A stretch of DNA of 64,000 bases from Goodfellowiella coeruleoviolacea (GTDB lineage: Bacteria > Actinomycetota > Actinomycetes > Mycobacteriales > Pseudonocardiaceae). This document shows, piece by piece, positions 44,928 through 53,979 of this stretch (position 1 is its first letter; each line of letters starts with the position of its first letter). The DNA lies in NCBI RefSeq assembly GCF_024171785.1, contig NZ_JAMTCK010000018.1, positions 124,001 to 188,000 on the forward strand. The letters run 5' to 3'. The notes under the pieces are model-generated. The model was not told where the DNA came from, did no database searches, and saw nothing but the letters and a program-made list of their open reading frames with translations. The position numbers and the translations under genes are program-made.

Positions 44928-45779
44928 GTGACTGACCACTCGCTCGAACACACCCGCATCCCGTGTCCGGTTGGCACCTTCGACGCCATCGCCGCCGGCC
45001 CCGAGGACGGCCGGCAAGTGCTGCTGCTGCACGGGTTTCCGCAGGCATCCATGCAGTGGACGCATCAGGTGGCCGCGTTGGGGGCGGCCGGCTACCGGGC
45101 GGTCGCCCCGGACCAGCGCGGCTACTCCCCGCAGGTGCGCCCGGAGCGGGTCGAGGACTACCGGATGAGCGAGCTGGTCGCGGACGTGCTGGCCATGGCC
45201 GACAGCCTGGGCTGGCGCCGGTTCGACCTGGTCGGTCACGACTGGGGCAGCGCGGTCGCGTGGACCGTGGCGGCCGAGCACCCGGAGCGGGTGCGCACGC
45301 TCACCGCGGTGTCCGTGCCCCACCCCACCGGTTTCGCCCAGGCCCGCAAGGAAGATCCCGACCAGGAGCTGCGGTCCCGGTACATCACCGTGTTCCAGCG
45401 GGCCGGCGAGGCCGAGCGGCGGCTGTTGGCGGACAACGCCACCGCGCTGCGGCGGGTCTTCGAGTGGAAGGTGCCACCGTCGCATGTGGACGAGTACGTG
45501 GCCAGGATGAGCGAGCCGGGCGCGCTGACCGCGGCGCTGAACTGGTACCGGGCCATGAAGTACGGCGAGCGGGTCGGGCCGGTGGCGGTGCCCACCCTGT
45601 ACGTGTGGAGCACCGAGGACTCGGCCGTGGGCTCCACGGCGGCGCTGGGCAACGAGAAGTGGGTGACCGGCTCCTACCGCTTCGAGATGCTGGAGGACGT
45701 CTCCCACTGGATTCCCGAGGAAGCGGCCGATGCACTGACCGGATTGATTCTGGAACACCTGGCCGCCCACTCTGGTTGA
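44928..45779 (+). CDS. alpha/beta hydrolase, epoxide hydrolase-like
   Basis: 283 aa from a GTG. LLLHGFPQASMQWTHQ (HGFP oxyanion hole), APDQRGYS, VGHDWGSAVAW (nucleophile Asp rather than Ser, about residue 105) and EDVSHWIPEEAAD (catalytic His) are the epoxide hydrolase/haloalkane dehalogenase pattern. The cap domain has ALNWYRAMKYG, with the tyrosine that activates epoxide oxygen in this group. Cytoplasmic; substrate unknown. Confidence 0.9.
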   Translation: MTDHSLEHTRIPCPVGTFDAIAAGPEDGRQVLLLHGFPQASMQWTHQVAALGAAGYRAVAPDQRGYSPQVRPERVEDYRMSELVADVLAMADSLGWRRFDLVGHDWGSAVAWTVAAEHPERVRTLTAVSVPHPTGFAQARKEDPDQELRSRYITVFQRAGEAERRLLADNATALRRVFEWKVPPSHVDEYVARMSEPGALTAALNWYRAMKYGERVGPVAVPTLYVWSTEDSAVGSTAALGNEKWVTGSYRFEMLEDVSHWIPEEAADALTGLILEHLAAHSG

Positions 45780-45873
45780 CCCGCTGTTCGTCCGAGCGGG
45801 CTGACGCGGCGTGCCAGCTCCTCCGGCCACGGGCCCGCATGTGCTGGCACGGCGAGCAACGGAAGGATTCGCG

Positions 45874-46686
45874 GTGAACGGCAGTCTCTCGATCTTCGGT
45901 CAGACGACCGGTCAGGGGTGGACGCAGCTGGCGCTGCTGACGCTGGCCCTGGTGCTGTCCTCGCTGATCGGTCTGGAACGCGAACTGCGGCAGAAGAACG
46001 CCGGGTTACGAACACACACACTGGTCGGGCTGGGCTCGGCGCTGTTCCTGATGGTCAGCAAGTACGGGTTCGGCGACGTGCTGCAGGCCGGCCTGGTCAA
46101 CCTCGACCCGTCCCGGATGGCCGCGCAGATCGTCAGCGGGATCGGCTTCATCGGCGGCGGCCTGATCTTCGTGCGCCGGGACGTGGTGCGCGGCCTGACC
46201 ACCGCGGCCGTGGTCTGGGTGACCGCGGCGGTTGGCTGCGCCTGCGGGGCCGGGTTGCCCCTGCTGGCGCTCTTCGTGACGCTCGCGCACTTCGCGGTGG
46301 TGTACGGCTATCCGCCGCTGATCCGCCTGCTCACCCGGTCCCAGTCGACCTCGGTGCTGTTGCGGCTGCACTACGTGGACGGCCAGGGCGTGCTCAGACA
46401 GGTGCTGTCCACCGTGACCAGCCAGGGGTTCTCCGTGGCCGAGTCGAGCACCGAGCGCAGATCGCCGCTGGACGACGGCCAGGCCTTCGCCGGGCAGCAG
46501 GACTTCCCCGGACAGGGCTTCACCGGTCAGTCCGGGGCGGTGTCGACCCTGCGGCACGCGGTCGACCTGCGGTTGCGCGTGGTGGGGGTGACCCGGGTGG
46601 GCGTGGACAACCTGCTGGTGGCGCTGTCCGAACTGCCCGGCGTGCTGTCCGTGGTGACCGGCGACATGGACGACTCCGGCGAGTAG
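45874..46686 (+). CDS. MgtC/SapB-family membrane protein
   Basis: 270 aa from the GTG at 45874 with GGAAGG 8 bases upstream. Four to five hydrophobic helices: LALLTLALVLSSLIGLERELRQKNAGLRTHTLVGLGSALFLMVS, then VSGIGFIGGGLIFVRRDVVRGLTTAAVVWVTAAVGCACG, the MgtC signature. The C-terminal cytoplasmic half (about 165-270) is ACT-like with a Gln/Gly-rich insertion (FAGQQDFPGQGFTGQ) not usual in the family. MgtC proteins affect Mg2+ homeostasis and acid tolerance, often through F-ATPase. That role is family knowledge only. Confidence 0.92.
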   Translation: MNGSLSIFGQTTGQGWTQLALLTLALVLSSLIGLERELRQKNAGLRTHTLVGLGSALFLMVSKYGFGDVLQAGLVNLDPSRMAAQIVSGIGFIGGGLIFVRRDVVRGLTTAAVVWVTAAVGCACGAGLPLLALFVTLAHFAVVYGYPPLIRLLTRSQSTSVLLRLHYVDGQGVLRQVLSTVTSQGFSVAESSTERRSPLDDGQAFAGQQDFPGQGFTGQSGAVSTLRHAVDLRLRVVGVTRVGVDNLLVALSELPGVLSVVTGDMDDSGE

Positions 46687-46959
46687 CGCCAACGCGCGTG
46701 GACCGCCCCGGCCAACCGCGTGCTCGACCAGACGCCGGGCGCGGTTGAGCCGCCAGACATCCGATCTCCTTGCCCCTGCCGGGCGCCTCCGAACGGGTAT
46801 TTCCTGACCAACTGCGGTCATAGCTCCGATCTTGCCTTGACCGGACGCGCCCGGCTGGGTTGAGTCCTTTCCTGGCTGGCAGCCCGGCGCGGTGTTGCCG
46901 ACCGGGCGGCCGGGCCCGCTCGGACGCCCGGCACGGGCGTGGCGGAAGGAGAGATTCGG

Positions 46960-48147
46960 ATGGCGGGGTTCTCGTCACGACGCGACTTCGTCCGGTCCAC
47001 CGGCGCGGTCGTCGGCGGTGCCGTGCTCGGCCTCGGCATCGGCGTCGTCCCCCCGGCGGTGGCCGCGCCCGACCCGCACTGGCGGGGCGCGTCCCGGGAC
47101 TGGGCGGTGGCGCTGGCCGAGTCGACCATGGCGCGGTTCCCCAACGCCAGCGACCTGGGCGACTGGGAGTACGCGCACGGGCTGTACATGGACGGCCAGT
47201 ACCGGGTCTACCGCCGCACCGGCGACCGGCGCTACCTGCGCTACATCAGGGCGTGGGTGGACGGCATCGTCGCCGACGACGGCACGATCGACTACCCGCT
47301 GGACAGCCTGGACGCCGTCCGCTCGGGCACGGTGCTGCTGGTCCTGCACGCCGAGACCGGGCTGGACAAGTACCGGCTGGCCGCGGACAACATCCGGCGG
47401 GCGCTGGACGGCTACCCGCGGACCGGTGACGGTGCCTTCACCCACGACTCCGCCGACCGCCGCCACCAGCTGTGGGCGGACGGGGCGTTCATGGTGCTGC
47501 CGTTCCTGATCGGCTACGGCCACCGGTTCGGCCAGGCCGGCGCCGTCGACGACGAGGTGAGCCGGCAGCTGCTGACCTACCACCGGCACCTGGCCAGCGA
47601 CACCGGGCTGCTGCACCACGCCTACGACGAGACCGGCCGGGCGAGCTGGGCCGACCCGGTCACCCACCGCTCCGCGGAGTTCTGGGGCCGCGCCGTCGGC
47701 TGGTACGCGATGACCTGCGTGGACGTGCTGGACCTGCTGCCGGCCAGCCATCCCGACCACCCCCGCGTGGTCGGGGTGCTGCGCGACCTGGTGGCCGCGC
47801 TGGCCCGCTACCAGGACCCGGCCACCGGCCGCTGGTTCCAGGTGGTGGACAAGGGCCACCTGGCCGACAACTGGACCGAGACCTCGGCCTCGACCATGTA
47901 CACCTACGCGATCGCCAAGGCGGTGCGCCGGGGTTATGTGTCCGGCCGCTACCAGCAGGTGGCGCGGCGCGGCTACCGGGGCGTGCTGGACAGGGTCTCG
48001 GTCGGCCCGGACGGGCTGACCAACCTGGCGGACATCTGCGTCGGCACCGGTGTCGGCGACCTGGCGCACTACCTGGCCCGGCCGCGCAGGACCAACGACA
48101 TCCACGGCCTGGGCGCCTTCCTGCTGATGTGCGAGGAGCTGGCCTGA
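46960..48147 (+). CDS. Tat-exported glycoside hydrolase family 88/105 protein
   Basis: 395 aa from the ATG at 46960, which has GGAAGGAGAG at the right distance; a GTG seven codons earlier lacks one. Twin-arginine signal SRRDFVRSTGAVVGGAVLGLGIGVVPPAVA. The (alpha/alpha)6 barrel shows YPLDSLDAVRSG, HQLWADGAFMVLPFL, RSAEFWGRAVGWYAMTCVDVLDLLP and DNWTETSASTMYTYAIAKAVR, all typical of unsaturated rhamnogalacturonyl hydrolases. It hydrates and cleaves the unsaturated uronic residue left by pectin lyases. Extracellular location is unusual compared with cytoplasmic YteR-type enzymes. No pectin lyase gene is nearby. Confidence 0.9.
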   Translation: MAGFSSRRDFVRSTGAVVGGAVLGLGIGVVPPAVAAPDPHWRGASRDWAVALAESTMARFPNASDLGDWEYAHGLYMDGQYRVYRRTGDRRYLRYIRAWVDGIVADDGTIDYPLDSLDAVRSGTVLLVLHAETGLDKYRLAADNIRRALDGYPRTGDGAFTHDSADRRHQLWADGAFMVLPFLIGYGHRFGQAGAVDDEVSRQLLTYHRHLASDTGLLHHAYDETGRASWADPVTHRSAEFWGRAVGWYAMTCVDVLDLLPASHPDHPRVVGVLRDLVAALARYQDPATGRWFQVVDKGHLADNWTETSASTMYTYAIAKAVRRGYVSGRYQQVARRGYRGVLDRVSVGPDGLTNLADICVGTGVGDLAHYLARPRRTNDIHGLGAFLLMCEELA

Positions 48148-48189
48148 GCCCACCGGCCCGGCCGCGGCGGCGGCCGTAGGCTCGCGAAC

Positions 48190-48852
48190 GTGACCTCGTT
48201 CGAGAGCGGCGACCCCCTGGTGCCCCATCCCCCGGTGCCCAAGCCTCCGGTGCCCAAGCCTCCGGCGGCCAGTCCCTCGGTGGCCGGGCTGGTGCTGGCC
48301 GCCGGTGCCGGCCGCCGGTTCGGCCGGCCCAAGGCGCTGGTGTCCCACGGCGGCCGGCTGTTCGTGGAGTCGGCCGCGGCCGTGCTCGCCTCGGCCGGCT
48401 GCGCCCCGCTGCTGGTGGTGGTCGGCGCGGCCGGCGCCGAGGTGCGCGCGCGGGCCAGCCTGCCCGGCGCGCGCGTGCTGGACAACCCGGACTGGGCCAG
48501 CGGCATGGGCTCGTCCCTGCGCGTCGGCCTGGCCGCGCTCGCCGACAGCGCGGCCGAGGCGGTGGTGGTGCTGCCGGTGGACATGCCGGGCATCACGGTC
48601 GAGGCGGTGCGCCGGGTCACCGCGCTGGCCGGCCCGGACGTGCTGGCCAGGGCCAGCTTCGACGGTGTGCCCGGGCACCCGGTGCTGCTGGGCCGGCGGC
48701 ACTGGGCCGGCGCGACCGAACTGGCCGTGGGTGACGCGGGCGCCCGCGACTACCTGCGGTGCCACCCGGTGCTGGAGGTACCGTGCGGGGACGTGGCCGC
48801 CGGCGCCGACGTGGACCGCCCCGAGGACCTGCCGGCCGCACCGGAGGCGTAG
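48190..48852 (+). CDS. MobA-like NTP transferase (molybdenum-cofactor cytidylyltransferase-like)
   Basis: 220 aa, GTG start. After a proline-rich N-terminus the Rossmann-like nucleotidyltransferase core begins [40 protein letters not shown] (GxG..RFGRPK nucleotide loop), with [16 protein letters not shown] and [12 protein letters not shown] (metal Asp), then [17 protein letters not shown]. This matches MocA/MobA-like proteins of the molybdenum cofactor path. No molybdoenzyme gene is visible nearby. Confidence 0.88.
   Translation: MTSFESGDPLVPHPPVPKPPVPKPPAASPSVAGLVLAAGAGRRFGRPKALVSHGGRLFVESAAAVLASAGCAPLLVVVGAAGAEVRARASLPGARVLDNPDWASGMGSSLRVGLAALADSAAEAVVVLPVDMPGITVEAVRRVTALAGPDVLARASFDGVPGHPVLLGRRHWAGATELAVGDAGARDYLRCHPVLEVPCGDVAAGADVDRPEDLPAAPEA
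48232..48261. repeat. 15-bp tandem repeat coding for PVPKP
   Basis: CCGGTGCCCAAGCCT occurs twice back to back inside the 5-prime end of the NTP transferase gene, giving [12 protein letters not shown]. Its length keeps the frame. Confidence 0.85.
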
Positions 48853-48919
48853 TCCGGCGCCGACCCGGGGGCACACCGGGCTGGCGCTGCGATCCTGTTC
48901 TGGCCGAAGTGGACGGTGC

Positions 48920-49176
48920 ATGGCCGCGCGCGGCTGGGGGCGGATCATCCACCTCGCCTCGCAGCAGTCGATCAGGGCGTTCGGCAACAGCGGCGCCTAC
49001 GGGGTGGCCAAGGCGGGGCTGGCCGCGCTGACCCGTTCCCAGGCCGAGGCCTGGTCCCGGCACGGGGTGCGGGTGAACGCGATCGCGCCGGGCTTCGTCA
49101 GCACCCCGCTGACCCGCGCGGTGTTCGCGTGACCGGGCAGACGCTGTTCGTGGACGGCGGCTTCTCGGTCAGCTGA
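48920..49176 (+). pseudogene. truncated short-chain dehydrogenase (SDR)
   Basis: The first piece, 48920-49132, reads [64 protein letters not shown], the YxxxK-containing C-terminal half of an SDR. The last piece, [15 protein letters not shown], follows in another frame from 49129 to 49176. Both the N-terminal NAD-binding half and about 35 residues between the two pieces are missing. Two deletions explain this. It cannot be an active enzyme. Confidence 0.88.
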
Positions 49177-49191
49177 AGGCGCGGCCCGGTG

Positions 49192-49947
49192 TCACACGCA
49201 GTGCACCTCGACGCCGGCCTGGCGCAGCTGGTCGACCTGGTCGGCCGGGGCGTCCCGGTCGGTCACCACCACGTCGACCTCGGCCACCGCGCACACCCGG
49301 GCGAAGGCGGTGCGCACCAGCTTGGCGTGGTCGAGCACGGCGATCACCCGGGCCGACGCGGCCACCGCGGCCTTCTTCACCTGGGCCTCGACCAGGTCGT
49401 GCGCGGTGACGCCGTCCCGCACGGTCAGCCCGCAGCAGCCGAGCACCACGGTGTCGAAGCGCATGGTGTTCAGGGCGTACTCGGTCAGCGGCCCGACGAA
49501 GGTCAGCTCGCCGGCGCGCAGGTCGCCGCCGGGCAGCACCAGGCGCACCCGTTCGGCCGGGCGCAGCGCGTCGGCGCCGTGCAGGGACAGCGGCAGCACG
49601 GTGAGCCGGCGGTCGGCCAGCGACCGGGCCACCTCCAGGGTGGTGGTGCCGCTGTCGAGCACCACGGTCTCGCCGTCGTCGAGCATCCCGGCCACGGCCG
49701 CGCCGAGCCGGCGCTTGGCCTCGACCTGCTGCCTGGCCCGCAGCGGGAACGGCGTCTCCTCGCCGGTGAGCATGTTGACCGCGGCGCCGCGGACCCGGCG
49801 CAGGCAGCCGTCCCGCTCCAGCACGTCCAGATCGCGGCGAATGGTCATCTCCGAGCAGCCGGTCAACTCGGCCAGCACGGTCACCGGTACCCGGTCCCGC
49901 TCGCGCAGGGCCCGGAGGATCACTTCATGCCGTTCCGCACTCTCCAC
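49192..49947 (-). CDS. DeoR/GlpR-family transcriptional regulator
   Basis: 251 aa from the GTG at 49947. HTH: ERHEVILRALRERDRVPVTVLAELTGCSEMTIRRDLDVLERDGCLRRVRGAA, the DeoR signature. The C-terminal DeoRC sensor domain has VVLDSGTTTLEVARSL, LVLPGGDLRAGELTFVGPLTEYAL and VIAVLDHAKLV, a phosphosugar-binding isomerase-like fold. Divergent from the SIS-domain gene with an inverted repeat between them, so it probably represses that gene and itself in response to a sugar phosphate. Confidence 0.92.
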   Translation of the reverse strand: MESAERHEVILRALRERDRVPVTVLAELTGCSEMTIRRDLDVLERDGCLRRVRGAAVNMLTGEETPFPLRARQQVEAKRRLGAAVAGMLDDGETVVLDSGTTTLEVARSLADRRLTVLPLSLHGADALRPAERVRLVLPGGDLRAGELTFVGPLTEYALNTMRFDTVVLGCCGLTVRDGVTAHDLVEAQVKKAAVAASARVIAVLDHAKLVRTAFARVCAVAEVDVVVTDRDAPADQVDQLRQAGVEVHCV

Positions 49948-49956
49948 CCGTTGATA

Positions 49957-49975
49957 CGAACACAAAACGTGTTCG
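49957..49975. promoter_or_regulatory. DeoR operator candidate
   Basis: CGAACAC-AAAAC-GTGTTCG: perfect 7-bp arms with a 5-base spacer in the divergent region, 10 bases from the DeoR start and about 105 bases from the SIS gene. The minus-strand GTTTTGTGTTCG resembles the T-rich repeats bound by DeoR proteins. Confidence 0.75.
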
Positions 49976-50079
49976 ATGGGCAAGATTCCCTCGGCCACAC
50001 CGCCACCGACTTGACGCGACGGGCACAGTGGTATGGACCATTCCCGCGCCCGGCGGGAACAGCGAGGAGGTACTCCAGC

Positions 50080-50820
50080 ATGACGGCCGAAGCCGGTACC
50101 GCGTCCGACTACGGGGATCTCGTCCGGACCCACCTGGACCGGGTGCAACGGCACAACGCGACCGCGCTGGCGGACGTGACCGAACTGCTGCTGGCCTGCG
50201 TGCGGGCGGACGGCACGGTGTTCACCGCCGGGGCCGGGCACTCGCTGGCCGCCGTGGCCGAGACCTTCTACCGGGCCGGCGGCCTGGCCTGCGTGCAGCC
50301 GCTGTACCACCCGGAGCTGCTGCCCATGCACGGCGCCATGACCAGCACGGCGGCCGAGCGGCGCGCCGGCCTGGCCGCCGAGGTGCTGGCCGACACCAAA
50401 CCGGGCTCGCACGACGTGCTCGTGGTGTTCTCCACCTCCGGCGTCAACCCGTACCCGGTCGAGCTGGCCGGCCTGGCGGTCCAGGCCGGCTGCCCGGTCG
50501 TGGCCGTCACCTCGGTGGCCGCCAGCGCCGCCGCGCCGCGCCGGGCCGGCAGCACCCTGGCCGAGAACGCCACGCACGTGCTGGACAACCTGGTGGCACC
50601 GGGCGACTCCGCCTATCCGGTGGACAACCCGGTCACCGCGGCGCTGTCCTCGCTGGCCAACGCGTTCCTGTGGAACCTGCTGCTGGTGCGGCTGGTGGAC
50701 CGGGCCGCGGAGCTGGAGCTGGCGCTGCCGCTGTGGCGCAGCTCCAACGTGCCCGGCGGGGACGCGGCCAACGCCGAGCTGATGCGGCGCTACCAGCCCC
50801 GCATCCCCCAACTCGGCTGA
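50080..50820 (+). CDS. SIS-domain sugar isomerase/sugar-phosphate-binding protein
   Basis: 246 aa from the ATG at 50080 with an excellent GAGGAGG 9 bases upstream. The SIS fold shows GTVFTAGAGHSLAAVAETFYRAGGLACVQPLYHPELL, the phosphate-binding loop VVFSTSGVNPYPVELAGLAVQAGCPVVAVTSVAAS, and NPVTAALSSLANAFLWNLLLVRLVDRAAELE. It resembles the DUF2529/YfeU-like SIS proteins that handle amino-sugar or sedoheptulose phosphates. The divergent DeoR gene probably controls it. Substrate uncertain. Confidence 0.9.
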   Translation: MTAEAGTASDYGDLVRTHLDRVQRHNATALADVTELLLACVRADGTVFTAGAGHSLAAVAETFYRAGGLACVQPLYHPELLPMHGAMTSTAAERRAGLAAEVLADTKPGSHDVLVVFSTSGVNPYPVELAGLAVQAGCPVVAVTSVAASAAAPRRAGSTLAENATHVLDNLVAPGDSAYPVDNPVTAALSSLANAFLWNLLLVRLVDRAAELELALPLWRSSNVPGGDAANAELMRRYQPRIPQLG

Positions 50821-50862
50821 GCCGACGTCCCCGGCGCCGCGACCGGTCGGCCCGAGGGCCGG

Positions 50863-52863
50863 TCAGCCGGTCGCGGCCGGGGTGACCGGGCCGGCCTGGG
50901 CCCGGCCGCCGACCGCTCCGGCCTCGGCCTCGACCACGTCGGCCGCCACCAGCTCGCCCGGGGTGATCTCGCTCGCCTCGGCGGCACCGGTGTCCACCGG
51001 AGCCGAGCCGTCGGCCTGGTCGGCGAACTGCGTCCGGTACAGCTCGGCGTAGCGCCCGTCCGCGGCCAGCAGCTCGGCGTGGCTGCCGCGCTCCACGATC
51101 TGGCCGGCCTCCACCACCAGGATCTGGTCGGCCGCCCGGATCGTGGACAGCCGGTGCGCGATCACCAGCGCGGTGCGCCCGCGCAGCGCCTCGGCCAGCG
51201 CGGCCTGCACCGCCACCTCCGACTCCGAGTCCAGGTGCGCGGTGGCCTCGTCCAGGATCACCACGCGCGGCCTGGCCAGCAGCAGCCGGGCGATGGTCAG
51301 CCGCTGCCGTTCCCCGCCGGAGAGCCGGTAGCCGCGCTCGCCCACCACGGTGTCCAGGCCGTCCGGCAGCGACGCCACCAGTTCGGCGAGCCTGGCCCGC
51401 TCCAGCGCGTGCCACAGCTCGGCGTCGTCGGCCTCGGGGCGGGCGTAGCGCAGGTTCTCCCGGATGCTGTCGTGGAACAGGTGCCCGTCCTGGGTGACCA
51501 CGCCCACCGCGTCGCGGATCGCGTCGAAGCTCAGCTCGCGCACGTCGATCCCGGACAGCCGGACCGCGCCGGCGTCCACGTCGTAGAGCCGGGGCACCAG
51601 CGAGGCGATGGTGGACTTGCCCGCGCCCGAGGACCCCACCAGGGCGACGAGCTGGCCGGGCGCCGCGGTGAAGTCGACCCCGTGCAGCACCTCCTGGCCG
51701 CCCCGGGTGTCCAGGGTGGCGACCTCCTCCAGGGAGGCCAGCGAGATCTTGTCCGCGGCCGGGTAGCCGAACCGGACGCCGGCGAACTCCACCGAGACCG
51801 GGCCGGCGGGCAGCGCGCGGGCGTTGGGCCGCTCGCTGATCATCGGGGGCAGGTCGAGCACCTCGAACACCCGCTCGAAGGAGACCAGCGCGGTCATCAC
51901 GTCCACCCGGGCGTTGGCCAGCGCGGTCAGCGGGGCGTACAGCCTGGTCAGCAGCAGCGCCAGGGACACCACCGTGCCGGGGGCGAGCTGGCCGGTCAGC
52001 GCCAGCCAGCCGCCGAGCCCGTAGACCAGCGCCTGGGCCAGCGCGGACACCAGGGTCAGCCCGGTGAGGAACCAGCGGGTGGCCATGGCCGAGCGCACCC
52101 CGATGTCGCGGACCCGGCCGGCCCGCTCGCCGAACTCGGCCGCCTCGGCCCTGGGCCGGCCGAACAGCTTGACCAGGGTCGCGCCCGGTGCGGAGAACCG
52201 CTCGGTCATCTGCGTGGTCATGGCGGCGTTCAGGCCGGCCGACTCCCGCTGCAGGTCGGCCATGCGGTTGCCCATCCGGCGCGCGGGCAGCACGAAGACC
52301 GGCAGCAGCACCAGGGCCAGCGCGGTCACCTGCCAGGACAGCGTGAACATCACGCCCAGCGAGAGCGCGAGCTGGATGACGTTGGTGACCATGCCGGACA
52401 GCGTGGAGGTGAACGCCCGCTGCGCGCCGATCACGTCGTTGTTGAGCCGGCTGACCAGCGCGCCCGTGCGGGTGCGGGTGAAGAACGCCACCGGCATGCG
52501 CTGCACGTGCTCGAACACGGCACGCCGCAGGTCGTAGATCAGGCCCTCGCCGATCCGCGCGGACAGCCACCGCTCCACCAGCCCGAGGCCGGCGTCCAGC
52601 ACGGCGATCAGCGCGATGACGACCGCCAGCCAGATCACGGTGGCGGCGGCGCCGCCCCCGACGATGGCGTCCACCACCCGGCCGGCCAGCACCGGGGTGG
52701 ACACGGCCAGGACCGCGGAGACCACGGTCAGCAGCAGGAAGACCGCGAGCAGCCGCCAGTACGGCCGGGCGAAGGACAGCACGCGGCGCACCGTGCCCGG
52801 CCGAACCCCCTTGGGTGCGTCCGCCCGGTGCATGGCGCTGCGCATCAACATCCAGCCATCCAT
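50863..52863 (-). CDS. ABC exporter, fused permease and ATPase (ABCB type)
   Basis: 666 aa from the ATG at 52863, which has GGGGAGGAG 6-9 bases upstream. Six-helix transmembrane domain (about 30-320) and nucleotide-binding domain (about 360-610): Walker A VALVGSSGAGKST, Q-loop VTQDGHLFHDS, signature LSGGERQR, Walker B RVVILDEATAHLD, switch IAHRLST. A 60-residue Ala/Glu tail follows. Homodimeric multidrug-type exporter or lipid flippase; substrate unknown. A MerR-type promoter palindrome lies 107 bases upstream, which suggests drug-inducible expression. Confidence 0.94.
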   Translation of the reverse strand: MDGWMLMRSAMHRADAPKGVRPGTVRRVLSFARPYWRLLAVFLLLTVVSAVLAVSTPVLAGRVVDAIVGGGAAATVIWLAVVIALIAVLDAGLGLVERWLSARIGEGLIYDLRRAVFEHVQRMPVAFFTRTRTGALVSRLNNDVIGAQRAFTSTLSGMVTNVIQLALSLGVMFTLSWQVTALALVLLPVFVLPARRMGNRMADLQRESAGLNAAMTTQMTERFSAPGATLVKLFGRPRAEAAEFGERAGRVRDIGVRSAMATRWFLTGLTLVSALAQALVYGLGGWLALTGQLAPGTVVSLALLLTRLYAPLTALANARVDVMTALVSFERVFEVLDLPPMISERPNARALPAGPVSVEFAGVRFGYPAADKISLASLEEVATLDTRGGQEVLHGVDFTAAPGQLVALVGSSGAGKSTIASLVPRLYDVDAGAVRLSGIDVRELSFDAIRDAVGVVTQDGHLFHDSIRENLRYARPEADDAELWHALERARLAELVASLPDGLDTVVGERGYRLSGGERQRLTIARLLLARPRVVILDEATAHLDSESEVAVQAALAEALRGRTALVIAHRLSTIRAADQILVVEAGQIVERGSHAELLAADGRYAELYRTQFADQADGSAPVDTGAAEASEITPGELVAADVVEAEAGAVGGRAQAGPVTPAATG

Positions 52864-52969
52864 CAGCCCGCTCCTCCCCCAACTGTCCTGGCCCACCCGT
52901 CCGAGCGGGCCAACACTCCTGCAACGCGCGGCGGTGTCCACCGCTTCCCAACGCGCCGATCATGCTGCA

Positions 52970-52989
52970 ACCTCCAGTTAACTGGAGGT
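52970..52989 (-). promoter_or_regulatory. MerR-type operator-promoter of the ABC exporter
   Basis: ACCTCCAGTTAACTGGAGGT is a perfect 20-bp palindrome. Read on the minus strand it directly follows TTG so that TTGACC (-35) is followed after 19 bases by CAGCAT or, a little further, CATGAT as a -10. Over-long spacers filled by a palindrome are the hallmark of MerR-activated promoters, and the word is close to the SoxR-type CCTCAAGTTAACTTGAGG. No MerR gene is adjacent. Confidence 0.85.
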
Positions 52990-53159
52990 CAATCCGACCG
53001 CGCCACCGGTGCGCACGCCACTCGCCCCGCACTGGTTTCCCCCGGGCGCCCCGGCCACACCGTCGACTTGACCCGGACCCCGGCGTCCGGGTTTAGCGTG
53101 CCGGTAGTCGATCGGTGTTGCCGTGATCAGACCTGGTCAGCGGCACTATCTCCAAGAAA

Positions 53160-53936
53160 GTGAGCGATGTGGTGAGCAACGACTCCGAGCCGGCGCCGGC
53201 CGGGCGCGCGGTGATCGTCACCGGGGCGGGCACCGGGATCGGCCGGGCGACCGCGCAGCGGTTCGCCGACGAGGGCGCCAGCGTCCTCGCGGTCGGCCGC
53301 ACCGGAACAACCCTGGCCCAGACCGCGCGGGACCGGCCGGCCATCCACCCGCTGGTGGCCGACGTGACCGACCCGGACGGCCCAGCGCGCGTCGTCGACG
53401 CCGCGCTGGCGGTGTTCGGCCGGATCGACGTGCTGGTCAACAACGCCGCCATCACCCGGCCCGCCCCGCTCGGACAGATCGACCGGGCGGACACGGCCGC
53501 GCAGCTGGCCACCAACCTGGTCGGCCCGGTGTTCCTCGCCCAGCAGGCCCTGCCCCACCTGGTGGCCAGCTCCGGGCTGATCGTCAACGTCACCTCGGTG
53601 CAGCCGTTCCGGGGCTGGCCGAACAACTCGGTGTACGGGGCCACCAAGGTCGCCCTGGACTTCATCACCCGCACCTGGGCGGTGGAGCTGGCCGAGCGCG
53701 GCGTGCGCGTGGTGTCGGTGGCGCCGGGCGTGACGCACACGCCGGTGCTGGCGCACGCCGGGCTCAGCCCGGAGCAGATCGCCGAGGCCGGCGAACAGCT
53801 GCGCCGCCGCATCCCGCTCGGCCGGCTCGCCCAGCCCGAGGAGATCGCCTGGTGGATCGTGCGGACCGCGCGGCCGGAGGCGGGCTACCTGACCGGCGCG
53901 GTGATCCAGGTCGACGGCGGCATCAACGTGGCCTGA
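53160..53936 (+). CDS. short-chain dehydrogenase/reductase (SDR)
   Basis: 258 aa. VIVTGAGTGIGRATAQRFADEGASVLAVGRT (TGxxxGIG cofactor loop), LVNNAAITR (NNAA), then NVTSVQPFRGWPNNSVYGATKVALDFI (catalytic Ser, Tyr and Lys) and the final LTGAVIQVDGGINVA. A classical SDR with the arginine after the third strand (VGRT), which favours NADP. The GTG at 53160 is used; a second GTG four codons later is equally plausible since no good ribosome binding site is seen. Substrate unknown. Confidence 0.92.
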   Translation: MSDVVSNDSEPAPAGRAVIVTGAGTGIGRATAQRFADEGASVLAVGRTGTTLAQTARDRPAIHPLVADVTDPDGPARVVDAALAVFGRIDVLVNNAAITRPAPLGQIDRADTAAQLATNLVGPVFLAQQALPHLVASSGLIVNVTSVQPFRGWPNNSVYGATKVALDFITRTWAVELAERGVRVVSVAPGVTHTPVLAHAGLSPEQIAEAGEQLRRRIPLGRLAQPEEIAWWIVRTARPEAGYLTGAVIQVDGGINVA

Positions 53937-53947
53937 CCGCCCGCTGC

Positions 53948-53979
53948 CCCGGCCGGCCCGCCTCAGCCTGCCGGCCGGG
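53948..53979. terminator. hairpin between convergent SDR and 858-aa genes
   Basis: CCCGGCCGG (53948-53956) and CCGGCCGGG (53971-53979) with a 14-base loop that contains the stop codon of the minus-strand gene. It probably serves both transcripts. Confidence 0.65.
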
